Source: Acidobacteriota bacterium
GTDB taxonomy: Bacteria; Acidobacteriota; Terriglobia; Acidoferrales; UBA7541
Assembly: GCA_019239815.1 (NCBI GenBank)
Contig: JAFAZL010000614.1
Location: 1-9,262, forward strand
Direction of reading: 5' to 3'
Length of the DNA stretch: 9,262 nt
This document shows, piece by piece, positions 1 to 4,632 of the stretch. The notes beneath the pieces were generated by a model. It did not search any database. It was given only the letters and a program-made list of their open reading frames with translations, and was not told where the DNA came from. The translations under genes were made by a program, and so were the position numbers. Every line of letters begins with the position of its first letter. Position 1 is the stretch's first letter.

Positions 1-237
1 TCGATCGACAACAATGCGGCGCAGCTTCAGATGAAATTGAACCGCGCGACGTTGGGACAGATCGGGCCGGTCGGCCTGGTGGCGATTCCCGGGTTGGGAG
101 ACGAAGCGTTCGATGCCTACGGCGCGATGATGTTCGTGCGCAAGGGAGACAAGCTGGTGCGCATCATTTATACGGGGTGCCCTTGCGCCGAGGAAGATGT
201 GCTGCCGCTGGCGCGTACGATTGTGGCGGGGCTGTAG
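1..237 (+). CDS. C-terminal end of an unrecognised protein (5' truncated by window)
   Basis: The frame is open from base 1 to a TAG at 235-237, giving 78 visible residues. The ATG at 31 lies inside an already open frame, so it is probably an internal methionine and the true start lies left of the window. The visible part reads as a compact globular domain: hydrophobic strand (GPVGLVAIPGLGDEAF), a second strand rich in methionine and valine (GAMMFVRKGDKLVRIIY), a TGCPC motif with two close cysteines, then a final helix ending VAGL. The 'GLGDEAF ... VRKGD ... VRI' pattern recalls the ends of small secreted or lipoprotein-like hypothetical proteins, but I do not recognise the family. It converges on pspA and is unlikely to share its regulation. 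Confidence 0.75.
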   Translation, partial: SIDNNAAQLQMKLNRATLGQIGPVGLVAIPGLGDEAFDAYGAMMFVRKGDKLVRIIYTGCPCAEEDVLPLARTIVAGL

Positions 238-270
238 CGGACCGCGCTTGAGACGCTGCGATCTTGCGAA

Positions 271-299
271 CGTGGGGCGCAACATGCTGCGCCCCTACG
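271..299. repeat. GC-rich palindrome in convergent gap; REP-like or bidirectional stem-loop
   Basis: GGGGCGCA (274-281) pairs perfectly with TGCGCCCC (288-295) around a six-base loop. CGT (271-273) and ACG (297-299) extend the stem past a one-base bulge. It lies in the 84-base gap between two converging stops. Neither side has a clear T-run, so it is a weak candidate for an intrinsic terminator. It may act as a 3'-end barrier or be one copy of a dispersed palindromic repeat. Motifs of the type GGGGCGCA...TGCGCCCC are, from memory, frequent intergenic repeats in several soil phyla; this is not checked here. Confidence 0.6.
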
Positions 300-321
300 G
301 AAGCTGATAACGAGTTGAGCT

Positions 322-987
322 TCAGCCCGGGAGTAGACGGCGCTGCTTTAGGTCGGTCAGCAAGCGCTCGACTTCGGTGTCACGATCGAGACGATTCAAG
401 CGGTCGCCAATCTCGTCAGAGCTGAGTTCGAGTTCCGCGCTTGCTGTCGATTCGGATTGATTCACTCGATCCTTCAGCCGGTCAAACGCTGCGCTCTTCG
501 AACTATCGCCCGCAGCGTTGTGCGCCTGGGCCGCTTTGTTGAGCGCGACGCTACGGCGATGACGCGCGATAAGCATGTCGCGCTTTGACTTCGCTTCGTC
601 GAGCTTCTGTTCCAGCTTCATCAGCGCACCCTTCAACGCTTCGACCTGCACCTTCTGATCGTCCACCTGCTCGCGGTAACTCTGCGCCAGCCGCTGCGAT
701 GTTTGATAACGATCGAGTGCAGCGCGAGCCAGGTCATCCTGCTGCTTGTCGACGGCGCGTTCCGCTTTCCTCATCCAGTCGGCGCCGACTTCCTCATTCT
801 CTTTTTGTTTCTTCTCCAGCATGTGCTGGTCGGCGATCGAAACCGCGACCTGCGTCTTCACCTGCATGTACTGATTTTCCATGTCGAGGATGACCTGCTT
901 GATCATCTTCTCGGGATCTTCGGCGCGGTCGATCACGTCATTGATGTTCGCGCGAATCAAAGTGCTCACTCGCTCTAGCAGGCCCAT
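322..987 (-). CDS. pspA: PspA/IM30-family phage shock protein A
   Basis: The product is a 221-residue peripheral inner-membrane protein, almost the length of E. coli PspA (222). The frame is open upstream to an ATG at 1101. I place the start at the ATG ending at 987 because it gives the family N-terminus (MGLLERVSTLIRANIND, an amphipathic membrane-binding helix) and has an excellent AAGGAG seven bases upstream. Family marks are AEDPEK at residues 22-27, the DDLARAAL segment near residues 84-91, continuous charged coiled coil through about residue 185, and a closing helix DRDTEVERLLTDLKQR like the PspA C-terminus. PspA/IM30/Vipp1 proteins are ESCRT-III relatives that oligomerise on stressed membranes and limit proton leak. 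It follows a 45-codon membrane ORF on the same strand. No pspF, pspB or pspC homologue is visible in the window. Confidence 0.93.
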   Translation of the reverse strand: MGLLERVSTLIRANINDVIDRAEDPEKMIKQVILDMENQYMQVKTQVAVSIADQHMLEKKQKENEEVGADWMRKAERAVDKQQDDLARAALDRYQTSQRLAQSYREQVDDQKVQVEALKGALMKLEQKLDEAKSKRDMLIARHRRSVALNKAAQAHNAAGDSSKSAAFDRLKDRVNQSESTASAELELSSDEIGDRLNRLDRDTEVERLLTDLKQRRLLPG

Positions 988-1033
988 AAAGAAACTCCTT
1001 TGCTTCAGACGGACTGTAACTTGTTGCGACTGC

Positions 1034-1053
1034 GCGCCGCAAACCGGCGGCGC
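1034..1053 (-). other. GC-rich hairpin between the small membrane ORF and pspA
   Basis: GCGCCGC (1034-1040) and GCGGCGC (1047-1053) form a perfect seven-base-pair stem with a six-base loop, inside the 103-base gap before pspA. In minus-strand RNA no U-run follows it, so it is not a normal terminator. It could affect processing or stability and so set the pspA to upstream-gene ratio. The codons of an in-frame N-terminal extension of pspA also run through it, so its composition might be coincidental. Confidence 0.35.
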
Positions 1054-1090
1054 AGCTTGAACCTGCTGTGACTGCATTGGAACCGGAAGA

Positions 1091-1228
1091 TCAGAGGACA
1101 TAGTGCACCACGCTTGCTGCCAAACATTTTTGTATGAAGTACAGCGCGGTATCGGCGTATTGCGACATCAGAAACAGTGCCAAGGCCGCGCCAAGAATCA
1201 AGCAAACTACTAACACTCTTCGAACCAT
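1091..1228 (-). CDS. Small single-span membrane protein (45 aa) upstream of pspA
   Basis: This minus-strand ORF runs from an ATG ending at 1228 to a TGA at 1091-1093. A purine-rich GGGGGAAGGGAA directly precedes the ATG. The product starts MVRRVLVVCLILGAALALFL: two arginines followed by about 16 hydrophobic residues, a typical N-in membrane anchor or signal-anchor. The remaining 24 residues (MSQYADTALYFIQKC and on) look like a short amphipathic tail with cysteines at 9 and 35. It is the first ORF after the flotillin terminator and sits 103 bases before pspA on the same strand, so the two probably share a transcript. Small membrane partners are well known in Psp systems (PspB, PspC, PspG), but I see no specific similarity to them. 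Short length leaves real doubt that it is translated. Confidence 0.55.
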   Translation of the reverse strand: MVRRVLVVCLILGAALALFLMSQYADTALYFIQKCLAASVVHYVL

Positions 1229-1302
1229 TTCCCTTCCCCCAAGCGCCCTGTCTTCGAGAGAGAAATCGTGGCCCCACCAAAATCACGAGAGAACTACTCA
1301 CA
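1229..1302 (-). promoter_or_regulatory. Probable promoter region of the small ORF-pspA unit (elements not resolved)
   Basis: A strong terminator for flotillin ends just upstream and the first ORF of the pspA unit begins at 1228, so a promoter is expected in these 74 bases. I see no good sigma70 -35/-10 pair and no GG-N10-GC sigma54 element. There is a small inverted repeat, TCGTG (1266-1270) and CACGA (1284-1288), which might be an operator. The call rests on position, not on a recognised motif. Confidence 0.35.
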
Positions 1303-1303
1303 A

Positions 1304-1340
1304 TAAAAAGCACCGGGGTGAGTCTCACAACTCACCCCGG
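1304..1340 (-). terminator. Intrinsic terminator of the xre-nfeD-flotillin operon
   Basis: CCGGGGTGAGT (1313-1323) and ACTCACCCCGG (1330-1340) form a perfect eleven-base-pair stem with a six-base loop. Read on the minus strand, the stem is followed within two bases by a CTTTTTATTG run (about 1302-1311). It begins eight bases beyond the flotillin stop. This is a textbook Rho-independent terminator, and it separates the flotillin transcript from the downstream small ORF-pspA unit. Confidence 0.92.
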
Positions 1341-1348
1341 CACGGTTG

Positions 1349-2791
1349 CTAGGAATTACTTGTTGGCAGCGATGGAGGCACCGGCTTCGGAGCCTTGTCG
1401 CCAATCACGCGCACCTTCGAAAGCAGATCGGACATCTGCATTCCCGAGAGCGCCTCGAACAGCGCAGGTACTTGCGCTGCGATCTTGGTGACGTCGCCGG
1501 TCAGCTTGTATGCGCCGGCTGCGTCGCCATTGCCTGTCGAAACGATGGTCACCTTGTCGACTTTGCTGAGCGGCTCGGACAGCGCACGAACAACTTCCGG
1601 TAGTCCGGTGATCAGCTTGTCGACGACGGCAGCCTGGTTGTACTCCTGGAAGGCTTCCGCCTTGATGTTCATCGCCTTCGCTTCGGCTTCACCTTTCTTG
1701 AAGATGATCTCGGCCTCGGCTTCACCTTGCGTACGCGTCGCAGAGGCGCGGCCTTCGGCTTCCTTGATCAGGCGTTGCCGCTCGGCTTCGGCCAGCGTCT
1801 CGATGCGTTGACGCTCGATCTCCGCTTGCTTGAGCACGGTGGCGATCAGCTCGCGTTCGCGGCGCGCAATTTCGGCTTCCTGCACCTTCACTTGCGCTTC
1901 GCGTTCGACTTGCTGCACGCGCACGGCCTCCTGAATCACGGCTTGTTGCTGCACGTTGGTTTCGATTTCATAGGCTTTGTCCGCCTGCGCTTGCGCGCGC
2001 TTGGTCGATTCCAGGTACTCGGCCTTCTTGATGTCGAGATCGCGCTCCGCTTCCGCCTGCTTTGTGAGCGAGGCAGTCTCGGCGGCGACGCGCTCCTGGT
2101 CGGCTTGCGCCTTCGCTACCGCCGCGGCGCGCTGTGACTCAGCACGCTTGATGGCGATGTCGCGATCGGCTTCGGCCGCGGCCACTTCGGCGTCGCGCTT
2201 GATCCGCGCGATGTCGGGTCGGCCCATGTTCGTGATGTATTCATTCTTGTCGCGCACTTCCTTCAAGGTGAAGCTGATGACTTCCAGCCCCATTTTGTTC
2301 ATGTCGTCCGCGCACGTAGAGCGCATCCGATCGGCAACCATTTCTGGTTCCTTCACGATTTGCTCGACAGTGAGCTGGCCGATGATGCCGCGCAGATGGC
2401 CTTCCATTACGAGGCGTATAAGACCTTCGCGCTGCTCCGGCCGCTTGGTCAAAAATTGTTCCGACGCGGTGCGGATCGATTCCGGATCGGACTTCACTTT
2501 GATCTGGGCGACCGCCTCGATCGTGACGGCGACACCCTGCTTGGTGTAGAGGCTCTGTTGCGGCGCAACGTCGAACGACATCAGTTCGAGTGAAAGCTCA
2601 CGGCATTGCTCGATCATCGGGTAGATGATCGTGCCGCCGCCTTTCACGATGCGAGTCCCGCGAAGCCCGTAAATAATCAACGCTTCGTGAGGTCCCGCTT
2701 TGCGAAACAACTTGGCCAATACAGCCATGATGAAAAGCAACGTCAGAACTGCTAGACCTACATAAACTGAGACTGTCATTTGATCGAACAT
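1349..2791 (-). CDS. floT: Flotillin (SPFH/Band 7 domain, FloT/YuaG type)
   Basis: The product is a 480-residue membrane scaffold protein. The ATG at 2791 is chosen because GGAAGG lies five bases upstream; a second ATG at 2779 has no comparable site. An N-terminal hydrophobic segment spans about residues 6-28, followed by KAGPHEALIIYGLRG opening the SPFH domain (about 30-190, with GGGTIIYP and TKQGVAVTIEAVAQIKV). A long Ala/Glu-rich coiled coil (about 195-380, many EAE/EAER units) follows. The C-terminal flotillin region (NQAAVVDKLITGLPEVV, then VSTGNGDAAGA) ends in a proline-rich tail. These features match flotillins, which oligomerise on the inner membrane and organise ordered lipid domains. 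The usual neighbour is an NfeD/YuaF-like OB-fold membrane protein, which is exactly the gene directly upstream here. A strong terminator follows the gene. Confidence 0.95.
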   Translation of the reverse strand: MFDQMTVSVYVGLAVLTLLFIMAVLAKLFRKAGPHEALIIYGLRGTRIVKGGGTIIYPMIEQCRELSLELMSFDVAPQQSLYTKQGVAVTIEAVAQIKVKSDPESIRTASEQFLTKRPEQREGLIRLVMEGHLRGIIGQLTVEQIVKEPEMVADRMRSTCADDMNKMGLEVISFTLKEVRDKNEYITNMGRPDIARIKRDAEVAAAEADRDIAIKRAESQRAAAVAKAQADQERVAAETASLTKQAEAERDLDIKKAEYLESTKRAQAQADKAYEIETNVQQQAVIQEAVRVQQVEREAQVKVQEAEIARRERELIATVLKQAEIERQRIETLAEAERQRLIKEAEGRASATRTQGEAEAEIIFKKGEAEAKAMNIKAEAFQEYNQAAVVDKLITGLPEVVRALSEPLSKVDKVTIVSTGNGDAAGAYKLTGDVTKIAAQVPALFEALSGMQMSDLLSKVRVIGDKAPKPVPPSLPTSNS

Positions 2792-2864
2792 ATAGACCTT
2801 CCTTTTCTCGCCTCAGCCGAGCTGCGTCTTTTGCTTCGGTCACGCGCAGTTCGGGAAAATCGTT

Positions 2865-2881
2865 GGCGACCTAAAGTCGCC
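2865..2881 (-). other. Intercistronic hairpin between the nfeD-like gene and flotillin
   Basis: GGCGAC (2865-2870) and GTCGCC (2876-2881) form a perfect six-base-pair stem with a five-base loop in the 128-base gap between the two genes. On the minus strand it is followed by AACGATTTTC, a poor U-run starting four bases away. It could be a weak attenuator or processing site that lowers flotillin expression relative to its partner. It is too weak to call a true terminator. Confidence 0.35.
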
Positions 2882-2919
2882 GCTAAAAGTTCGTGCCAGA
2901 GAAAACCGTCACGACGTGC

Positions 2920-3543
2920 TTAGTTCGTGAACTCTTCCCACCGTTTCACGTACGCAATTCCCTTTTCGTAGCGCTCAATCACAACTTCGGCGCCTTTCTC
3001 TACGGCTGCGCCATTTTCACTGCGTGCGCCCGCGCATCGGCGGACACCACCGAGCGAAAAAATCACTTCGCCCGTGCCTTGCTGGCGGATCGGCAGGCTC
3101 AACGTGCCGACGCAACCTTCGATCCGGTAATCTTCGTCGAGCATCAACGAATCGCCTGCGTGCGTCAGCCTGAGCATGAAGCGGTAGACGATCGTGCCTG
3201 CAATCAAGCCGGCGACCGCTGCTAGGCCAAGGCTTGCTGCGGCGACCAGGTGCGACGTCCGCGTCAGGATGTAGCCGGCTCCGCCGAACCATGCGAGAAA
3301 CGCCATGATCGTCGACGCGTTGAACCACGGAACTTGTGCTCCGCCGCGGAGTGAAGCGCCTTTCGCTGCCGCGCCACTGGCACCGCCGTGAGCGCCGTGC
3401 CCAACATGAATCGATCCGCCATGCGGCAGGTGCGCGTGAAACGGCAGGTGGAAGTGGATATGAACTGCGCCTGCCAGGAACGTCAGAACACTGAACGTGA
3501 GTCCCATCAGGAAGCAGAAGAGATAAATACTTGAGAGAGTCAT
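2920..3543 (-). CDS. NfeD/YuaF-like membrane protein with OB-fold tail and His-rich loop
   Basis: The product has 207 residues. The start at 3543 has GAGGTG five bases upstream. There is one hydrophobic segment at about residues 4-26, then a histidine-rich loop (nine His between 28 and 52), then two further membrane segments (about 76-95 and 98-121). A soluble C-terminal domain of about 80 residues follows (CVGTLSLPIRQQGTGEVIF ... AAVEKGAEVVIERYEKGIAYV). That last pattern, a short beta-barrel ending in 'G..V.V......G...V', is the NfeD-type OB-fold. NfeD proteins are membrane partners of SPFH proteins and are usually adjacent to them, as here with flotillin. It is a short form with no ClpP-like protease domain. 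The His-rich loop is not part of NfeD proteins I know. The assignment comes from topology, fold pattern and context rather than a strong sequence signature. Confidence 0.75.
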   Translation of the reverse strand: MTLSSIYLFCFLMGLTFSVLTFLAGAVHIHFHLPFHAHLPHGGSIHVGHGAHGGASGAAAKGASLRGGAQVPWFNASTIMAFLAWFGGAGYILTRTSHLVAAASLGLAAVAGLIAGTIVYRFMLRLTHAGDSLMLDEDYRIEGCVGTLSLPIRQQGTGEVIFSLGGVRRCAGARSENGAAVEKGAEVVIERYEKGIAYVKRWEEFTN

Positions 3544-3671
3544 AGGGCACCTCGTGAGCGCACGTGTCGCTCAGCGTTTCGTGACGATGCACGATGCGCG
3601 GACCGGAAATTCGAGACGCTATGTGAGTCGCCAGGCTCGGAGAATTCCCCGGCGGGATTCCCGGCGATTGG

Positions 3672-4220
3672 TTACGCCTGCAGGAGGGGCGGCGGAGGTT
3701 GGCCGCTCGATTGTGTCGCCGACAATTGCGGCGTCCCAATCGGTTCCGTCGTGGCGGTCGGCTTCAGAACTTCACTGAGCCGATCGGCAAGACCGGGTGT
3801 GCGGAGAATTTCCGCGAGCAAGAGCAGCGCCTGGCGCGAATCGGGAACCTCGGCGATTTTCAGCAATGCCTCGCTGAGATCAGGATCCGACGGGAAGCGT
3901 TCGACGCCGGCATAGAGCCAGCGATCGATTTTCGCGTCGGATGTCCGCAGATTCGATTGCAGGCTGGGCGAATAGCCTTCCGGGTCGTCAACGAGAAATC
4001 CGGGATAGACACGGAAGAACTTCGCCAGCAGGTCGCGCGTCGCTTGCGTCAAGTGCGGCCTGGAACCGCTCTCGATCTGCGAGAGATACGCCTGGCTCAG
4101 CCCGCGACCGACTTCGCGCTTCATCGCGCGAATCAGCTCGAGTTGTGTCATGGGGCGCCCTAGTCCACGCAGAGAACCTTCCACCGCCCGCAGGGAACGA
4201 AGTTTGTCACCTAATGTCAT
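3672..4220 (-). CDS. XRE-family (helix-turn-helix) transcriptional regulator, first gene of the flotillin operon
   Basis: The product has 182 residues. The Cro/C1-type HTH lies at about residues 24-72, with MTQLELIRAMKREVGRGLSQ and recognition helix LSQAYLSQIESGSRP, then a 'FFRVYPGFLVDDPEGY' link. A mostly helical C-terminal domain (about 95-152, DLSEALLKIAEVPDSRQALLLLAEIL) probably dimerises. The last 30 residues are a Thr/Ser/Pro/Gln-rich, likely disordered tail. The ATG at 4220 is preceded by a GGTGG-type site. The layout recalls EspR-like XRE regulators with a C-terminal helical dimer domain. It lies 128 bases upstream of the NfeD-like gene on the same strand with no terminator between, so it is probably co-transcribed with it and flotillin. 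The inverted repeats over its own promoter suggest autorepression. The signal it responds to is unknown. Confidence 0.88.
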   Translation of the reverse strand: MTLGDKLRSLRAVEGSLRGLGRPMTQLELIRAMKREVGRGLSQAYLSQIESGSRPHLTQATRDLLAKFFRVYPGFLVDDPEGYSPSLQSNLRTSDAKIDRWLYAGVERFPSDPDLSEALLKIAEVPDSRQALLLLAEILRTPGLADRLSEVLKPTATTEPIGTPQLSATQSSGQPPPPLLQA

Positions 4221-4252
4221 GGGCCACCACCGAGGACTGCGTATTTTCTATA

Positions 4253-4289
4253 TTGCGATATGCAAATAATATATCGCAAATAGCGATTT
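4253..4289. promoter_or_regulatory. Inverted-repeat operator cluster over the xre promoter
   Basis: TTGCGATAT (4253-4261) and ATATCGCAA (4271-4279) are perfect nine-base inverted arms separated by nine bases, straddling the -10 box. A third related half, TAGCGATTT (4281-4289), matches the first in seven of nine positions and falls in the -35/-10 spacer. Within the first arm region, TTGC...GCAA (4253-4265) also forms a tight palindrome. XRE repressors bind such short dyads. Position over the core promoter of an xre gene points to autorepression by the product of that gene; this is inferred, not shown. Confidence 0.65.
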
Positions 4290-4297
4290 CACGTCAA
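4268..4297 (-). promoter_or_regulatory. Sigma70-type promoter of xre-nfeD-flotillin
   Basis: On the minus strand a -35 TTGACG (4292-4297) and a -10 TATATT (4268-4273) are separated by 18 bases, each one mismatch from consensus. The predicted start near 4261 gives a leader of about 40 bases before the xre ATG at 4220. The region is locally AT-rich in a GC-rich background, as expected for a promoter. It overlaps inverted-repeat operator candidates. Confidence 0.7.
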
Positions 4298-4333
4298 GCA
4301 CTAAATTAGGCCTGTTTTCAGCGACTTAGCGGA

Positions 4334-4345
4334 AATTGCGCAATT
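4334..4345. promoter_or_regulatory. Perfect 12-bp palindrome AATTGCGCAATT
   Basis: The palindrome is exact and its TTGCG/CGCAA core matches the halves of the operators over the xre promoter. It lies about 37 bases upstream of the -35 box, so it could be an auxiliary XRE site. A dyad of this AT-flanked kind may also arise by chance. Confidence 0.35.
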
Positions 4346-4350
4346 GAGTT

Positions 4351-4389
4351 GCATGTGGCACTTGAAGCTCTGACACTCTTCCCACATGC
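4351..4389. other. Stem-loop with asymmetric bulge upstream of the xre promoter
   Basis: GCATGTGG (4351-4358) pairs with CCACATGC (4382-4389). GAAG (4364-4367) pairs with CTTC (4378-4381) above a five-base bulge, making about 12 pairs. It may form in the 3' tail of the response-regulator transcript. No U-run follows on either strand, so it is not an intrinsic terminator. Confidence 0.4.
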
Positions 4390-4414
4390 GCGAACCGAGC
4401 GTGGATAGATGTGA

Positions 4415-4442
4415 GGCACCCCTCCCCGTGGGGGGTTTTGCC
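4415..4442. other. C-run/G-run hairpin
   Basis: GGCA (4415-4418) pairs with TGCC (4439-4442). Inside, two C4 blocks (4419-4422 and 4424-4427) face a G6 block (4430-4435) followed by four T. On the plus strand this resembles a weak terminator, but no plus-strand gene leads into it. It directly abuts the direct repeats to its right and may form one repeat unit with them. Confidence 0.4.
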
Positions 4443-4443
4443 T

Positions 4444-4506
4444 AAGGATGTCATTCTGAACGGTTTACAACGTTACATTTCGCAAGGATGTGATTCTAGG
4501 GCGGTT
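4444..4506. repeat. Two degenerate direct repeats with a 40-base period
   Basis: AAGGATGTCATTCTGAACGG (starting 4444) recurs as AAGGATGTGATTCTAGGGCG (starting 4484). The two share AAGGATGT, ATTCT and a closing GGTT. A third, weaker relative on the minus strand side may be the TAACTAATTCAAAACG block read from about 4563 to 4548. The pattern resembles dispersed intergenic repeats I recall from Acidobacteriota genomes, unverified. Confidence 0.5.
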
Positions 4507-4516
4507 AGGTTCGCTG

Positions 4517-4584
4517 TGGAGCGCCCGACGATCTCGTATACCCCGCGTTTTGAATTAGTTATCAAGGTGTAGAGAGGCGCTCCA
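4517..4584. repeat. Nine-base inverted repeat bounding a 68-base segment
   Basis: TGGAGCGCC (4517-4525) and GGCGCTCCA (4576-4584) are perfect inverted arms 50 bases apart, about 50 bases beyond the response-regulator stop. The arms could close a long hairpin at the 3' end of that transcript or be the ends of a tiny non-coding insertion. I see no flanking target duplication. Confidence 0.45.
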
Positions 4585-4632
4585 ATCTCACAATCTTTCG
4601 AATCATGTGATCAAGAGGAGCTGTTTGGGGGG

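Larger units (their letters stand above)
4221..4632. other. Non-coding regulatory/repeat stretch between xre and the response-regulator gene
   Basis: I find no credible ORF in these 412 bases on either strand. The part next to xre carries its promoter and operators. Beyond it are AATTGCGCAATT (4334-4345), a stem of GCATGTGG (4351-4358) and CCACATGC (4382-4389), a C-run/G-run hairpin (4415-4442), two direct repeats 40 bases apart (4444-4506) and a nine-base inverted repeat spanning 4517-4584. No normal U-tract terminator for the response-regulator transcript is visible, so its 3' end must lie at one of these structures or be Rho-dependent. Confidence 0.7.

Noticed and set aside
1160..1184. TGGCAC on the minus strand inside the small ORF as a sigma54 -24 element for pspA
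   Set aside because: The -24 GG half fits but the expected position of the -12 GC reads GA, so the pair is incomplete.
1005..1328. 107-codon minus-strand ORF over the flotillin terminator and the small-ORF region
   Set aside because: It starts inside the terminator stem, has no ribosome site, shows no family pattern, and runs out of frame through the better-supported 45-codon ORF.
1727..2137. Long plus-strand ORFs opposite the flotillin coiled coil (and likewise opposite the SPFH gene at 8487-8951)
   Set aside because: They are Leu/Arg/Phe-rich antisense shadows of Ala/Glu/Lys-rich coiled-coil codons, without start signals.
4355..4371. TGGCAC at 4356 on the plus strand as a sigma54 promoter
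   Set aside because: The nearest GC is two bases too close and no plus-strand gene lies downstream.
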